Below, piece after piece: positions 1 to 8,884 of a stretch of DNA of 35,499 nt. Numbering within the stretch: the stretch's first letter is position 1; each line of letters starts with the position of its first letter. The stretch lies in the NCBI RefSeq assembly GCF_016653465.1, contig NZ_NHSQ01000150.1:1-35499 (forward strand), written 5' to 3'. The notes under the pieces are model-generated. The model worked only from the letters and a program-made list of their open reading frames with translations, had not been told where the DNA came from and made no database searches. The position numbers and the translations under genes were made by a program. Source of the stretch: Thiocystis minor. GTDB lineage: Bacteria; Pseudomonadota; Gammaproteobacteria; Chromatiales; Chromatiaceae.

Positions 1-21
1 GGCAAGGGGCAAGGGGCAAGG
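1..21. repeat. Three tandem copies of GGCAAGG at the window edge
   Basis: The heptamer GGCAAGG is repeated three times without a break and may continue beyond the window. It lies in non-coding DNA upstream of rnfD. No function can be assigned from the sequence. Confidence 0.7.
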
Positions 22-294
22 ATTTGGGCCTAAAAGCCGTTTGATTGTTCCGCTGGCTGGCTTGCCTGAAGCCGCTCGTTGCCCTCGATGCCCACTCAAC
101 GTGAGTCCCGAACGCTTCGGTTTCGCTCAAGACAGGCTTGTGGAAGGGTCGAACATGGTGCTGCTGTCCAAGCTTAGTCAGCATCGAAACGATCCGAATC
201 GACATTGCCTTGGCGTGCGTGTTTTCAGCCGCACTCTGCGGGCCTCCGGGCAATCTTGGATCGCGTTGCTCATGGCTAAATTGCATTGTTTCCT
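22..294. other. Non-coding stretch upstream of rnfD
   Basis: No convincing gene is visible here. Short open frames exist but run into the hexanucleotide repeat and resemble no known protein. Around 110-165 there is a stretch (CGCTCAAGACAGGCTTG and flanks) resembling a dispersed extragenic repeat seen in many proteobacterial genomes; that resemblance is from memory and uncertain. In gammaproteobacteria rnfC normally lies directly upstream of rnfD, yet no RnfC C-terminus is seen here. Confidence 0.5.
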
Positions 295-354
<60 letters not shown>

Positions 355-358
<4 letters not shown>

Positions 359-383
359 TTCACGTATTTTTACCCGTTATAAA
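355..383 (+). promoter_or_regulatory. Candidate sigma-70 promoter for rnfDGE
   Basis: TTGTTT (355-360) is followed by a 17-base spacer and TATAAA (378-383). This gives a weak -35 but a good -10 at ideal spacing, placing a start near 390, about 20 bases before rnfD. The -35 overlaps the right arm of the inverted repeat, so repeat structure could affect it. It is a consensus match only. Confidence 0.35.
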
Positions 384-409
384 ACCACTGACCACTTCCC
401 GAAAGCCAA

Positions 410-1450
410 ATGAAAACCGCCATCGCCTCTTCCCCCCATGTCCCCCGCGCCAACCGGGTCGACCGCGTCATGCTGGACGTGATGCTGGCGCTGGTGCCGG
501 GTATCCTGGCCATGACCTGGTATTTCGGCTGGGGCCTGCCGATCAACATCGCGCTGGCCGTCACCTTCGCCGTCCTCGCCGAAGCGGCGGTGATGACCGC
601 GCGCGGACGTCCTGCCCTGTCCACCATCGGCGATCTCAGCGCAGTGGTTACCGCCGTGCTGTTCGCAATCTCGGTGCCGCCCACCTTGCCCTGGTGGCTG
701 ACCCTGCTCGGGATGCTGTTCGCGATCGTGCTGGTCAAGCAGCTCTACGGCGGGATTGGCTACAACCCCTTCAATCCCGCCATGGCGGCTTATGTATTCC
801 TGTTGATCTCCTATCCGATCGCCATGACGACCTGGATCGCGCCCGGTATGCTGGCCGAGCACGCGTTTTCGTTCCTGGAGTCGCTGCGCCTAATCCTGGA
901 CGGCAGCCCGCCGGCCGGACTGACCTGGGATGCCATCACCTCGGCGACGCCGCTCGACGAGATGCGCGGCAAACTCGATCTCGGCATGACGATCGACGCG
1001 ATTCGCCAAAGCCCGCTGTGGGGCGATTTTGGCGGTCGCGGCTGGGAGTGGATCGCTAATTGGTTCCTGCTCGGCGGGGTCTATCTGCTGTGGCGGCGCA
1101 TCATCACCTGGCAGATCCCGGTGTCGATGCTGCTCGCCCTGACGGTCTGCGCCGGACTCTTCTGGCTCGTCGATCCAGGGACGCATCCCTCTCCGGCCTT
1201 CCATCTCTTCAGCGGCGCGGCCATTCTGGGCGCCTTCTTCATCGCCACTGACCCGGTCACCGCCTGTACCACCCGCAAGGGTCAATTGATCTTTGGGGCG
1301 AGTATCGGTGCGCTCCTCTTTGTCATCCGCACCTGGGGCGGCTATCCGGACGCCGTGGCCTTCGCGGTCCTGTTGATGAACATCGCCGCACCAACCATCG
1401 ATTACTACACGCAACCCCGTGTCTTCGGGCACGGCGGAGAACGCCGATGA
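410..1450 (+). CDS. rnfD: RnfD, FMN-carrying membrane subunit of the Rnf electron transport complex
   Basis: This is a membrane subunit of the Rnf complex (ferredoxin:NAD+ oxidoreductase coupled to ion transport), of the NqrB/RnfD family. The 346-residue length is normal. It shows several hydrophobic helices (about 20-60, 75-110, 120-145 and a C-terminal block), the family segment KQLYGGIGYNPFNPAM around 110-125, and SATPLD with Thr180 as the expected covalent FMN attachment residue. The C-terminal block contains GAFFIATDPVTACTTRKG. The start ATG has only a weak GAAAG ribosome site. The gene overlaps rnfG by four bases, and rnfE follows, so D-G-E are translationally coupled. Unusually, rnfC is not directly upstream; more than 400 bp of repeat-rich non-coding DNA precedes the gene. 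Confidence 0.96.
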   Translation: MKTAIASSPHVPRANRVDRVMLDVMLALVPGILAMTWYFGWGLPINIALAVTFAVLAEAAVMTARGRPALSTIGDLSAVVTAVLFAISVPPTLPWWLTLLGMLFAIVLVKQLYGGIGYNPFNPAMAAYVFLLISYPIAMTTWIAPGMLAEHAFSFLESLRLILDGSPPAGLTWDAITSATPLDEMRGKLDLGMTIDAIRQSPLWGDFGGRGWEWIANWFLLGGVYLLWRRIITWQIPVSMLLALTVCAGLFWLVDPGTHPSPAFHLFSGAAILGAFFIATDPVTACTTRKGQLIFGASIGALLFVIRTWGGYPDAVAFAVLLMNIAAPTIDYYTQPRVFGHGGERR

Positions 1451-2100
1451 AAACCCAGCCCATTCTGCTCGCCGGCTTCGTGCTCGGCAGCTTCGCCGTC
1501 ACCGGCGTGGCCCTGGTGTCGGTCACCCATGAGGCGGTCGATGCGCGGATCGCCGGCAACCAGCGCCAGGCCATGGAGCACAAATTCGCGACCATCCTGC
1601 CGGCGGGGCAATCGGATAACGATCCGCTGCGCGACACCATCGAGGTTCAGGCGAAGGATTTTCTGGGTGCCGACAAGACCCAGGTTTATCGAGTGCGCAA
1701 CGCCGACGTGCCGGTTGCGGTGGTGCTCGAACCCGTGGTCCCCGATGGCTATGCCGGCCCGATCCGGCTGCTGGTCTCGGTGTTGCACGATGGCTCGCTC
1801 GGCGGGGTGCGCGTGCTTTCACATCATGAGACACCCGGTCTTGGCGACAAGATCGAAGAGGCCAAATCGAACTGGATTCTGGACTTCAAGGGAAAATCGC
1901 TGACTAACCCGCCCCGCGAACGCTGGGCCGTCAAGCGTGACGGCGGCGCGTTCGACCAATTCACCGGTGCCACCATCACGCCCCGCGCCATCGTCGGCGC
2001 GGTCAAGAACACCCTGCTCTATGTCGAGCGCCAGGGCGACGCGCTCTTCGCCCCCGCCGCGGCCACTGCGCCGACACCGCCCCCACTGGAGGAATCCTGA
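1447..2100 (+). CDS. rnfG: RnfG, periplasm-facing flavoprotein subunit of the Rnf complex
   Basis: RnfG (NqrC family) carries covalent FMN on the periplasmic side and passes electrons within the Rnf complex. The 217-residue protein has one N-terminal membrane anchor (about 6-26) and an FMN-binding domain. The domain includes HETPGLGDKIEE at about 127-138, typical of the family, and the TGATIT signature at 173-178, where Thr176 should hold the flavin. The C-terminus ends in an Ala/Pro-rich tail. The gene overlaps rnfD at its start (ATGA) and its stop shares one base with the rnfE start (TGATG), so all three should be one transcript. Confidence 0.96.
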   Translation: MKTQPILLAGFVLGSFAVTGVALVSVTHEAVDARIAGNQRQAMEHKFATILPAGQSDNDPLRDTIEVQAKDFLGADKTQVYRVRNADVPVAVVLEPVVPDGYAGPIRLLVSVLHDGSLGGVRVLSHHETPGLGDKIEEAKSNWILDFKGKSLTNPPRERWAVKRDGGAFDQFTGATITPRAIVGAVKNTLLYVERQGDALFAPAAATAPTPPPLEES

Positions 2101-2795
2101 TGTCCGACCACAAAGGTTATAGCGCCATCCTTGGCGAGGGACTCTGGCACAACAACCAGTCGCTGGTCGCCCTGCTTGGACTCTGCCCGCTGCTGGCCAC
2201 CACCACCTCGGCCACCAACGGACTCGGCATGGGGATCGCCACCACCGCCGTGCTGACCTGCTCCAACGGCACCGTCTCGCTGGTCCGCCATCTGGTACGA
2301 CCGGAGGTACGGATTCCGGTCTTCGTGCTAGTGATCGCCTCCTTCGTGACCCTCGTCGAACTCCTCATGCAAGCATTTTTTTACGAGCTGTATTTGGTGC
2401 TTGGGCTGTTTATCTCGCTGATTGTGGTCAACTGCATCATCATCGGCCGCGCCGAATCCTTCGCTTCGAAAAACCGGCTGGACCGCGCCCTGCTCGACGG
2501 CCTCGCCGTCGGATTGGGCGCGACGCTAGTCTTGACGACCCTCGGCGGTCTGCGCGAGCTGGCCGCGCAGGGGACGCTCTTCGACCAGATCCATCTGCTG
2601 CTTGGCGAGGCCGCCCAGGGGCTAACGTTGCGGCTGGGCGACGATTTCCAGGGTGCGCTGATCGCAATCCTGCCGCCTGGCGCCTTCATTGGGTTGGGTC
2701 TGCTGATCGCGCTCAAGAATCTCATCGATCAGCGGGTCAAACGGCGTTCGCGTCAGACGCCCACGGTCAATCCGGCTGGGTCTCCCGCAGGCTGA
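2100..2795 (+). CDS. rnfE: RnfE, integral membrane subunit of the Rnf complex
   Basis: RnfE belongs to the RnfA/RnfE, NqrD/NqrE family of small polytopic subunits that form the membrane core of the complex. The 231 residues include the family hallmarks GLCPLLATTTSATNGLGMG near 27-45 and VVNCIIIGRAESFASKN near 109-125, whose cysteines correspond to the intramembrane iron-sulfur ligands known in RnfA/E and NqrD/E. About six transmembrane helices are apparent. The C-terminus is basic (QRVKRRSRQ). It starts inside the rnfG stop codon. No rnfH or nth gene follows; the next gene is convergent. Confidence 0.95.
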   Translation: MSDHKGYSAILGEGLWHNNQSLVALLGLCPLLATTTSATNGLGMGIATTAVLTCSNGTVSLVRHLVRPEVRIPVFVLVIASFVTLVELLMQAFFYELYLVLGLFISLIVVNCIIIGRAESFASKNRLDRALLDGLAVGLGATLVLTTLGGLRELAAQGTLFDQIHLLLGEAAQGLTLRLGDDFQGALIAILPPGAFIGLGLLIALKNLIDQRVKRRSRQTPTVNPAGSPAG

Positions 2796-2848
2796 AAAAA
2801 ATCCAGGTCATGCGATCTCAGTCGGTCGCTGCCAAAAAGTTGCCAGGC

Positions 2849-5014
2849 TCACCTTGAACTCGCGCTGGATGCCGGCGGCGGTAGGAGCGCCAGCCGTTCC
2901 ACGGTCTGACGTAATTCATCCGGATTGACTGGCTTGGCCAGGAATCCATCCATTCCAGCGCCGAGGCAGGTACGTTTGACATCCTCCGCCGCAGTGGCCG
3001 TCAACGCAACGATCGGCAATGGATGGCCAGCGGCAAGTTCCCGATATCGCCGGGTAAAGCCAATCCCATCCAGCTTCGGCATATGCAAATCCACGATGGC
3101 GATCTGGTAGCTACCGTTCAGCGCTGCCGTCAGCGCGGATTCGCCATCTTGAAAGCGCTGATGGGTATATCCCATCTTGGTCAGAAAGGCGGTAATGACC
3201 CTCGCCGCAATTTCATTGTCCTCCGCGATCAGGACTCGAATCGCTCGCGCAACGCGCAAGCTCCCAGTTGGCAAGTTCGCGGTAGACTGCTCATGGGCGT
3301 TCGCGAGAGCAGTCACGCCCTCCGGCGCGCGGCCGAGAAGACGCTCGACAGCTCCAACCAGATCCTCGGCCAAAAAGGGTTTATTCAGACCGGCCATGGC
3401 CAGCGACGTTTGAGGCAACCGACGCCCGGCGTAGGTCAGCAAGAGACAGGGCAGATTCTCTCCGAGAGACTCCTGGACTTCGGACAGCGCGCGTTCCAAG
3501 TCAAATCCAGCGGGCTGATCGGAAATGACCGCCAGATCCATGTCCATTTCTCCAGGCATGGACCGAGCCCCCTCGCGGGGGCTGATTGCCTTGATCTCGC
3601 TAGGCTCCGCCACGAGCTGACAGAAGACCTGTTCGCGGTCCAGAATCGTGCCAATCAGCTCGCGCTGCGTCCGATTGGGATCCACGACGATTACGCGCAG
3701 GCCGCGCAGCCTTCCCTCCGATGGCAGTACCGACGAGACAAAGTCGTCGCCGAGCAATGGCAGCCTGACCTGAAAGCAACTGCCCCGGCCTTCCGTGCTC
3801 TCGACCGTGATCGTCCCACCCATGAGCAAAGTCAGGTTGCGCGCGATCGTCGTGCCCAGACCGGAGCCACCAAAGCGGCGGGTTGTAGAGTCGTCCGCTT
3901 GACGAAAACTGTCGAACAAGTCGGGGAGTTTGTCCTTCGGGATCCCAATGCCGGTGTCCACGATCTCGAACTGTAAATGCGCGAACGCGAGCGACGCTTC
4001 TGGCGGTCGGACGCTCATCCGCACCGACACCTGGCCCCGCTCCGTAAATTTGATCGCATTGCCCATCAGATTGAACAGGATCTGGCGAATCCGCAGCTGA
4101 TCCCCGCTGACCTGGCTCGGTACCTCGGGGTCAACCTGACAGATGAGTTCAAGGCCGCTTGCCAATGCCAGTCCTTCAAGGATCTCGCAGACCTCGCGCA
4201 CTAACTCGCGCGGGTTGAAGGGAATACACTCCAGCGTCAGCTTGCGGGCATCGATCTTGGAAAAATCCAAAATGTCGCCGATGAGTGCGTTGAGCGCCTT
4301 GGCTGAACTCGCAATGGCTTGAACATAATCGCGTTGTTCCAAGTCGAGCCGAGTGTCCTTGAGCAATTCGGCCATGCCGATCACGCCGGTGAGCGGTGTT
4401 CGCAATTCGTGGGTCATGAAGGCCAGAAAATCCCCCTTGGCCTGATTTGCCCGCACGGCATCCTCTCGCGCCTGCTGAACCTGACGTAACAGAGAAGACT
4501 GATAAAGCGGCAACAGCACCAGCAAGATGAGAAAAAAGGCGGCCTCGAAGGTATGCCGGTGCCATTCGTCGAGTTCGATCAAGACAAAATTATAGGCAAT
4601 CACCGCCACTACCGACGCGACGACCAGATGCCTCTGACCGAAACGGGTGCCAGCGGAGATGAAAATCAGGATATAGAGCAGGTAAAAGGGGCTGATTGCT
4701 TCGCGGGTGATAAAAATGGCGAGACTGACGGCGATGATATCGAGACAGAGCGCGAGGTAACAACGGGCTGACCAGCTTGGTCGACGGGCCACGCTGACCA
4801 GAAACCCGATATTCGAGATCAGATAAAGTGTGGACAGGGTCAGATAATAGGGGATATCGACTCTATAGTAACCGGTCCAGGCTCCGAGTCCGATATAGAT
4901 CGCGCCGAACAGGCAAACCGTGATCCGCACCACTGCCGACTGAAACTCCGGGTTTCTCTGCAACTCGGGGGATACGCCAAGATGCTCACTAACCCATTCT
5001 CCCAATCCATCCAT
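2849..5014 (-). CDS. RpfC-like membrane hybrid sensor histidine kinase with two receiver domains
   Basis: This 721-residue protein has an N-terminal block of about five or six membrane helices (residues 28-172). A HisKA domain follows with phospho-acceptor His202 in MTHELRTP, then an ATPase domain with the N box around Asn319, DTGIG at 353-357 and GGSGLG at 382-387. A first receiver-like domain (about 437-562) lacks the phosphorylatable Asp (the loop reads VISDQPAG) and so looks degenerate. A second receiver (about 591-708) is complete, with Asp642 in [10 protein letters not shown] and Lys694. The membrane block and kinase order resemble RpfC, the diffusible-signal-factor sensor, but the usual C-terminal HPt domain is absent and no rpfF or rpfG lies nearby. 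The ligand and output are therefore unknown. It is transcribed alone, divergent from the phosphoribulokinase gene and convergent with rnfE. Confidence 0.93.
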   Translation of the reverse strand: MDGLGEWVSEHLGVSPELQRNPEFQSAVVRITVCLFGAIYIGLGAWTGYYRVDIPYYLTLSTLYLISNIGFLVSVARRPSWSARCYLALCLDIIAVSLAIFITREAISPFYLLYILIFISAGTRFGQRHLVVASVVAVIAYNFVLIELDEWHRHTFEAAFFLILLVLLPLYQSSLLRQVQQAREDAVRANQAKGDFLAFMTHELRTPLTGVIGMAELLKDTRLDLEQRDYVQAIASSAKALNALIGDILDFSKIDARKLTLECIPFNPRELVREVCEILEGLALASGLELICQVDPEVPSQVSGDQLRIRQILFNLMGNAIKFTERGQVSVRMSVRPPEASLAFAHLQFEIVDTGIGIPKDKLPDLFDSFRQADDSTTRRFGGSGLGTTIARNLTLLMGGTITVESTEGRGSCFQVRLPLLGDDFVSSVLPSEGRLRGLRVIVVDPNRTQRELIGTILDREQVFCQLVAEPSEIKAISPREGARSMPGEMDMDLAVISDQPAGFDLERALSEVQESLGENLPCLLLTYAGRRLPQTSLAMAGLNKPFLAEDLVGAVERLLGRAPEGVTALANAHEQSTANLPTGSLRVARAIRVLIAEDNEIAARVITAFLTKMGYTHQRFQDGESALTAALNGSYQIAIVDLHMPKLDGIGFTRRYRELAAGHPLPIVALTATAAEDVKRTCLGAGMDGFLAKPVNPDELRQTVERLALLPPPASSASSR

Positions 5015-5347
5015 GCGTCACGCGCCTCCATTTCAATCCCGGATGTCACTGACCGGCGTTCCGGTCTGCGTAAGCCTGACGAGTGGGGATCGACACGCGC
5101 CTGACATTGACTCTCGTGAGTACGGTACGACGACTGAACCTGGATGTCGAACGGACTTTGCGAAGAGGTTGCCCAGCGGCGCAAAAGGACTGAGAAAAGT
5201 CGGATTGGCGGCAAGCCAAATCAACTTCCTCGCCACGATGGACTATCTGTCCCATGGTATATTAGTTCATCATTTCGCACTTGCGCTTGGATGACAGGCG
5301 TGTGTGCGGAGATTAACGAAGAGAACGAAGAAAACGGGGAGAGACTC
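5015..5347. other. Intergenic region between the divergent kinase and cbbP genes
   Basis: This 333-bp region must hold the promoters of both divergent genes. A TATATT at 5257-5262 could be a -10 for the plus strand, but its -35 is poor. A purine-rich run precedes cbbP and ends in GGGGA (5336-5340), seven bases before the ATG, which is a good ribosome-binding site. LysR-type (CbbR) control is expected for phosphoribulokinase genes, but I see no distinctive operator. An open frame enters cbbP from 5144, but its first 68 codons look non-coding. Confidence 0.5.
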
Positions 5348-6238
5348 ATGTCCAAGAAACATCCGATTGTCGCCGTCACCGGATCCTCCGGAGCCGGCAC
5401 TACAACCGTCAAGCGCGCGTTCGAACACATCTTTTATCGTGACGGTATCAGCGCTGCCGTGATCGAGGGCGATAGCTTCCACCGCTTTAATCGCGCCGAG
5501 ATGAAGTCGGAAATGGCGCTGGCCGCCGAAAGGCACACAAACCTTAGTCATTTTGGACCCGATGCCAATCGTTTCGATCTGCTGGCGGAACTTTTCCACG
5601 ATTACGGCGAGAGCGGCACCGGCAAAAAGCGTTACTACATCCACAGCGATGAAGAAGCGATGCAGCTCAACGCCCGCCTGGGAACCGAGCTTGCCGCCGG
5701 CCAGTTCACCCCCTGGGAAGATCTGCCCTCGAATACCGACCTGCTGTTCTACGAGGGGCTGCACGGCCTGGTGGTGACCGAAGAGGACAATGTCGCCCAG
5801 CACGTGGATCTAGGGGTCGGCGTGGTTCCCATCGTGAACCTGGAATGGATTCAGAAGATCCAGCGCGACAACCTGGAGCGTGGCTATACTGCCGAGGCGA
5901 TTGTCGACACCATCATGCGTCGGATGCCTGACTACATTCGTCATATCACGCCACAGTTTTCGCTGACGGATATCAACTTTCAGCGCGTCCCCACAGTGGA
6001 TACCTCCAATCCCTTCATTGCGCGCGATATTCCAACACCGGACGAAAGCTTCGTGATCATCCGTTTCAGAGATCCGGAAAAGCTGGAAGTCGACTTCCCC
6101 TATCTCCTTTCAATGATTCATGATTCTTTCATGTCACGCCGCAATAGCATGGTCGTACCGGGCGGCAAAATGGGCTTTGCCATGGAGGTGATTCTGCAAC
6201 CCATCATCGAGCGCATGATGGAAGCGCGGAAGGTCTAA
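5348..6238 (+). CDS. cbbP: Phosphoribulokinase (Calvin cycle)
   Basis: Phosphoribulokinase phosphorylates ribulose 5-phosphate with ATP to give ribulose 1,5-bisphosphate, the CO2 acceptor of Rubisco. The 296-residue protein matches the short proteobacterial (octameric) class. It has a P-loop GSSGAGTT at 12-19, in which Thr replaces the usual Lys as is normal for this class. EGDSFHRFNRAEMK, SHFGPDANRFDLL, LLFYEGLHG (the Walker B-like acidic region) and TDINFQRVPTVDTSNPFIARDIP are all recognisable. I chose the ATG at 5348 because GGGGA sits seven bases upstream and the family begins with this short lead into the P-loop. The gene stands alone, without Rubisco or other cbb genes in the window. 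Confidence 0.96.
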   Translation: MSKKHPIVAVTGSSGAGTTTVKRAFEHIFYRDGISAAVIEGDSFHRFNRAEMKSEMALAAERHTNLSHFGPDANRFDLLAELFHDYGESGTGKKRYYIHSDEEAMQLNARLGTELAAGQFTPWEDLPSNTDLLFYEGLHGLVVTEEDNVAQHVDLGVGVVPIVNLEWIQKIQRDNLERGYTAEAIVDTIMRRMPDYIRHITPQFSLTDINFQRVPTVDTSNPFIARDIPTPDESFVIIRFRDPEKLEVDFPYLLSMIHDSFMSRRNSMVVPGGKMGFAMEVILQPIIERMMEARKV

Positions 6239-6245
6239 ACTCATG

Positions 6246-6286
6246 CTCTCCCGCCCTACCTCTTCTTTAAGATGTAAGGGCGAGAG
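6246..6286. terminator. Stem-loop between convergent cbbP and the coiled-coil gene
   Basis: CTCTCCCGCCCT (6246-6257) can pair with AGGGCGAGAG (6277-6286), with a two-base bulge and a 19-base loop. It lies just after the cbbP stop and before the stop of the convergent gene. There is no clear U-run on either strand, so it may be a weak bidirectional terminator or a 3' stabiliser. Confidence 0.35.
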
Positions 6287-6303
6287 GACAGCAAACGGAT
6301 ACG

Positions 6304-6621
6304 CTAAGCGCCTCCTTCGGTCAGTTGCTTTCTTAAGGCGACGATCTGTTCTCCCAACGTTTTTAATTGTTCGATCTGATCTTGCAGGTAATCCACTTCT
6401 TCCTTCAGCCGTAGCATGGATTGTGATTTTTCACGCATGCCGCGCAGTTCAGCCAGTGCCTGCTTGAGTTCCATCGAGTCCTGCTCGCGACGCAGCAGTA
6501 ATTGGTGCGTCGTCACGGCATTGGTATTGATGTCGGCTGGAGCGTTGAGATTAGCCCGGTAGACTCGATCCAGGATCATATCCAGGTCGCGATCAAAATG
6601 ATTTGAAATTTCTGGAGGCAT
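6304..6621 (-). CDS. Small coiled-coil protein of unknown function
   Basis: I do not recognise a family. The 105-residue product is hydrophilic, with no signal peptide or membrane segment. Residues about 48-102 form a long heptad-like helix (ELKQALAELRGMREK, then LKEEVDYLQDQIEQLK), which predicts a coiled coil and probably self-association. The first 45 residues are Asn/Asp-rich. It lies downstream of the SPOR-domain gene on the same strand, separated by about 300 bp, so co-transcription is uncertain. Base composition is lower in GC than the flanking housekeeping genes. Confidence 0.6.
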   Translation of the reverse strand: MPPEISNHFDRDLDMILDRVYRANLNAPADINTNAVTTHQLLLRREQDSMELKQALAELRGMREKSQSMLRLKEEVDYLQDQIEQLKTLGEQIVALRKQLTEGGA

Positions 6622-6670
6622 CGTTTTAAGCGGCTAGACTAGATGAGTACCGAAAAATCGTAAGATTAGG

Positions 6671-7000
6671 ATGTCAACACTTGTCCAGGATGGTCAGAAT
6701 CCGGAGTTGGTCGCTCTCAGTATACGTAAAGCGTTGCCCCTGAAACTGCGTGTTGGTTCCAAGAATCGATCTTTAAATGTTAGCGTCTACTTAATGATAG
6801 ATGCCCCAATCAATGAGCGAGTGCTCAAAGGTCTTGTCGACGGCAGAGGCCGATCGACTTTGCTGTTGAAGGAGCCCAGATCAGATGTCTTCCGGCATCG
6901 CTCTGGTGCGAGGACAGGGTACCTCAATGATGAGGCGCTGCGTTTAATGGGATCACGGTTGAATCAGAGTCGAGTTTGCGAACCCAGAGATCCAGTTTAG
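6671..7000 (+). CDS. Doubtful small ORF, unknown product
   Basis: This 109-residue frame occupies a ~300-bp gap that has no minus-strand gene, but its last 77 bases overlap the C-terminus of the convergent SPOR-domain gene. The only ribosome-site-like sequence (AGG) touches the ATG. The product is basic, with no recognised motif, signal peptide or membrane helix. It may simply be a chance frame in an intergenic region; comparison with relatives would decide. Confidence 0.25.
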   Translation: MSTLVQDGQNPELVALSIRKALPLKLRVGSKNRSLNVSVYLMIDAPINERVLKGLVDGRGRSTLLLKEPRSDVFRHRSGARTGYLNDEALRLMGSRLNQSRVCEPRDPV

Positions 7001-8150
7001 CGAACTCAGGGGGGAGCTTTGCAATCGCGGAGTTCGCCGACTCGCGGCTTGCATGCAGGCTGTGGATCAAGACAAACCAAGGCCGCCCCTGATACGTTTC
7101 TTCCTGATAGTAAACCGGAGAAAGCGCGGGATAACGTCGCACATAATTTTTGAGGTCTTCGAGCGAAAAAAAGCCAATCAACTGAAGCGTATAGGGAGCT
7201 TCGTCGATATTGATGCGTGCTGGAGCGGCGAATGCTTCCTGCTCGCCGCTGGTTCCGTTGTCGGCTGCAGGCACGCGGGGTTCAGGTGGCGTTGTTTCGT
7301 CTGAGATTGGCTCCGGCATCGTCGTCGACGGGGCGTCGAAGGTGGGGAGTTCCAGCATTGGTGGCGATTCGGTGGAGAGGGGATCTTCTGAATCCGTAAT
7401 CGCGACCACCGCTTGATTTTCCTGTAACCGTGGCTGAGCATCGCGCATCACGTCACCGGTTGATTCGGCCTGAGCGACCGTCTGGCTGGATGCGGTGGAA
7501 ACAGGTTCACTATCATGTGTGGTAACTGGCACTGCGGGTGTCTTATTGAGATTTTCCAGTGACATGGAAATTGATTTCATCGCCACCGACAGTTGAGACA
7601 GCTTTTCTTGAGTCAGTTGGTTTTGAGTGACACGATCAGGAATCTGACTCTGGAGCTGCCTGATCGCATGGCGGAGTTCCGCGGCTTCATCGGCCACTGT
7701 TTTTCGCGTCTGATCGAATGCGACATAAAAATAGACCAGAGAAATCGCGACCAGTATCCCGAAGAGCAGAAGTATGCCGACCAGCATCGAACTGCGTCTT
7801 TTGAAACCATCCTCCATTTCATCGCGATAGCTCTGCCAGCTTCTCTGGAGTCGGGTCGCGGTGAGCCGCCGGTCATCATCGACATCCGCAATGCGCGTCA
7901 CCAGTGCAAGCTCGGCCTCCTGGAACGCGACTCTTTGTTGCTCCAGGTTCGCTGAGAGAGTGTCAATCTGAGCGGCTTGTTGCACCAGGCGGGCCAGAAT
8001 GTTGCCGCTTTCCGCATCTGTCACAGCCTGGCTGACGCGCTCGCCGGGCGGCTCGTCAAATTCGGGCGACAAGGACTCGGAGATCTGCTCTAAAGGCATA
8101 TCGTCTTTGTTTGGGTGATTCTGATGTTGCGAATCTTGATCGTTTTCCAT
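6924..8150 (-). CDS. Single-span membrane protein with C-terminal SPOR domain (DamX-like architecture)
   Basis: SPOR domains bind denuded glycan strands of septal peptidoglycan, so a cell-envelope or division role is likely by family knowledge. With the start at 8150 the product has 408 residues: an acidic cytoplasmic N-terminus with a coiled-coil segment (LARLVQQAAQIDTLSANLEQQ), one transmembrane helix (SSMLVGILLLFGILVAISLVYFY split over about 103-125), a second helical stretch, a long Pro/Thr/Glu-rich periplasmic linker, and a C-terminal SPOR-like fold beginning YTLQLIGFFSLEDLKNYV. A longer frame opens at 8261, but its N-terminus (basic, Arg/Ser-rich) looks non-coding and neither start has a strong ribosome site. 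The order cytoplasm, helix, linker, SPOR resembles DamX. Confidence 0.8.
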   Translation of the reverse strand: MENDQDSQHQNHPNKDDMPLEQISESLSPEFDEPPGERVSQAVTDAESGNILARLVQQAAQIDTLSANLEQQRVAFQEAELALVTRIADVDDDRRLTATRLQRSWQSYRDEMEDGFKRRSSMLVGILLLFGILVAISLVYFYVAFDQTRKTVADEAAELRHAIRQLQSQIPDRVTQNQLTQEKLSQLSVAMKSISMSLENLNKTPAVPVTTHDSEPVSTASSQTVAQAESTGDVMRDAQPRLQENQAVVAITDSEDPLSTESPPMLELPTFDAPSTTMPEPISDETTPPEPRVPAADNGTSGEQEAFAAPARINIDEAPYTLQLIGFFSLEDLKNYVRRYPALSPVYYQEETYQGRPWFVLIHSLHASRESANSAIAKLPPEFAKLDLWVRKLDSDSTVIPLNAAPHH

Positions 8151-8296
8151 GGGCAGTGCATCTCGATGCTGGCTTCTGGCGAATAGGCTAGCGCTGAAGA
8201 CTGATGCCTGCTGAATACCCCTCAGCGCTCCTCTACGCGGATTCGATCGGATCAGTGCCAAGTGGCATCTCTTTGGTTCCGTTTAACAACAGGCAG

Positions 8297-8725
8297 CTAG
8301 CGAATCGCAAGCAACTCCAAATCGAAGGTCAGATCCCTTCCAGCCAATGGATGGTTGCCGTCGATCATGACCTGTTCCGAGTCAAAAGACTTGACGACAA
8401 ACGAGATGGGAACTCCATCGGGACTTTCCGCGCTTAGAATCAAGCCTTCGTGGAGTTCGATGTCATTTGGAAGCGCGGCGCGGGGAATCTCCTCCGTCAT
8501 TTCGGCCTGATAGGGGCCATAGGCATGATCGGAGGCAATCCTCACAATTTTGGACTCGCCAACCGACATCCCTAACACAGCCGCCTCGAAGCCTGGGATG
8601 ACGCCACCCTCACCGAGGGTAAATTCCATTGGTTCGTGGCCGACGGTCGAATCAAAGCGCGTGCCGTCATCAAGTGTGCCAGTGTAGTGGATCCTGACGG
8701 TATCACCCAGTTTAGCGTGGGACAT
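8297..8725 (-). CDS. FKBP-type peptidyl-prolyl cis-trans isomerase (SlyD-like)
   Basis: It catalyses proline isomerisation and probably also acts as a chaperone in the cytoplasm. The 142 residues show the FKBP start VRIHYTGTLDDGTRFDST, then EFTLGEGGVIPGFE with the active-site strand, then an insert-in-flap domain of the SlyD/FkpB type (about 65-125), and a closing NHPLAGRDLTFDLELLAI strand. No signal peptide is present and there is no His-rich metal-binding tail as in E. coli SlyD. An AGGTG ribosome site lies about nine bases upstream. It is downstream of the HtrA-like gene on the same strand, with a 159-bp gap that shows nothing else. Confidence 0.92.
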   Translation of the reverse strand: MSHAKLGDTVRIHYTGTLDDGTRFDSTVGHEPMEFTLGEGGVIPGFEAAVLGMSVGESKIVRIASDHAYGPYQAEMTEEIPRAALPNDIELHEGLILSAESPDGVPISFVVKSFDSEQVMIDGNHPLAGRDLTFDLELLAIR

Positions 8726-8884
8726 GAAAAAAGCACCTAGTCAAGAATCTGGAGTCGGCCCATGAATTCGCGCCTGAGCGTTGGCGCAGAAGGCGGCCGC
8801 CAATGCGTTGCGTGACCGATCAAGCCGGTGAGTCACACTCTAGGATAGCCCGCCGGCGCGTGCAAATTGGTTTGATCTTTGGAT

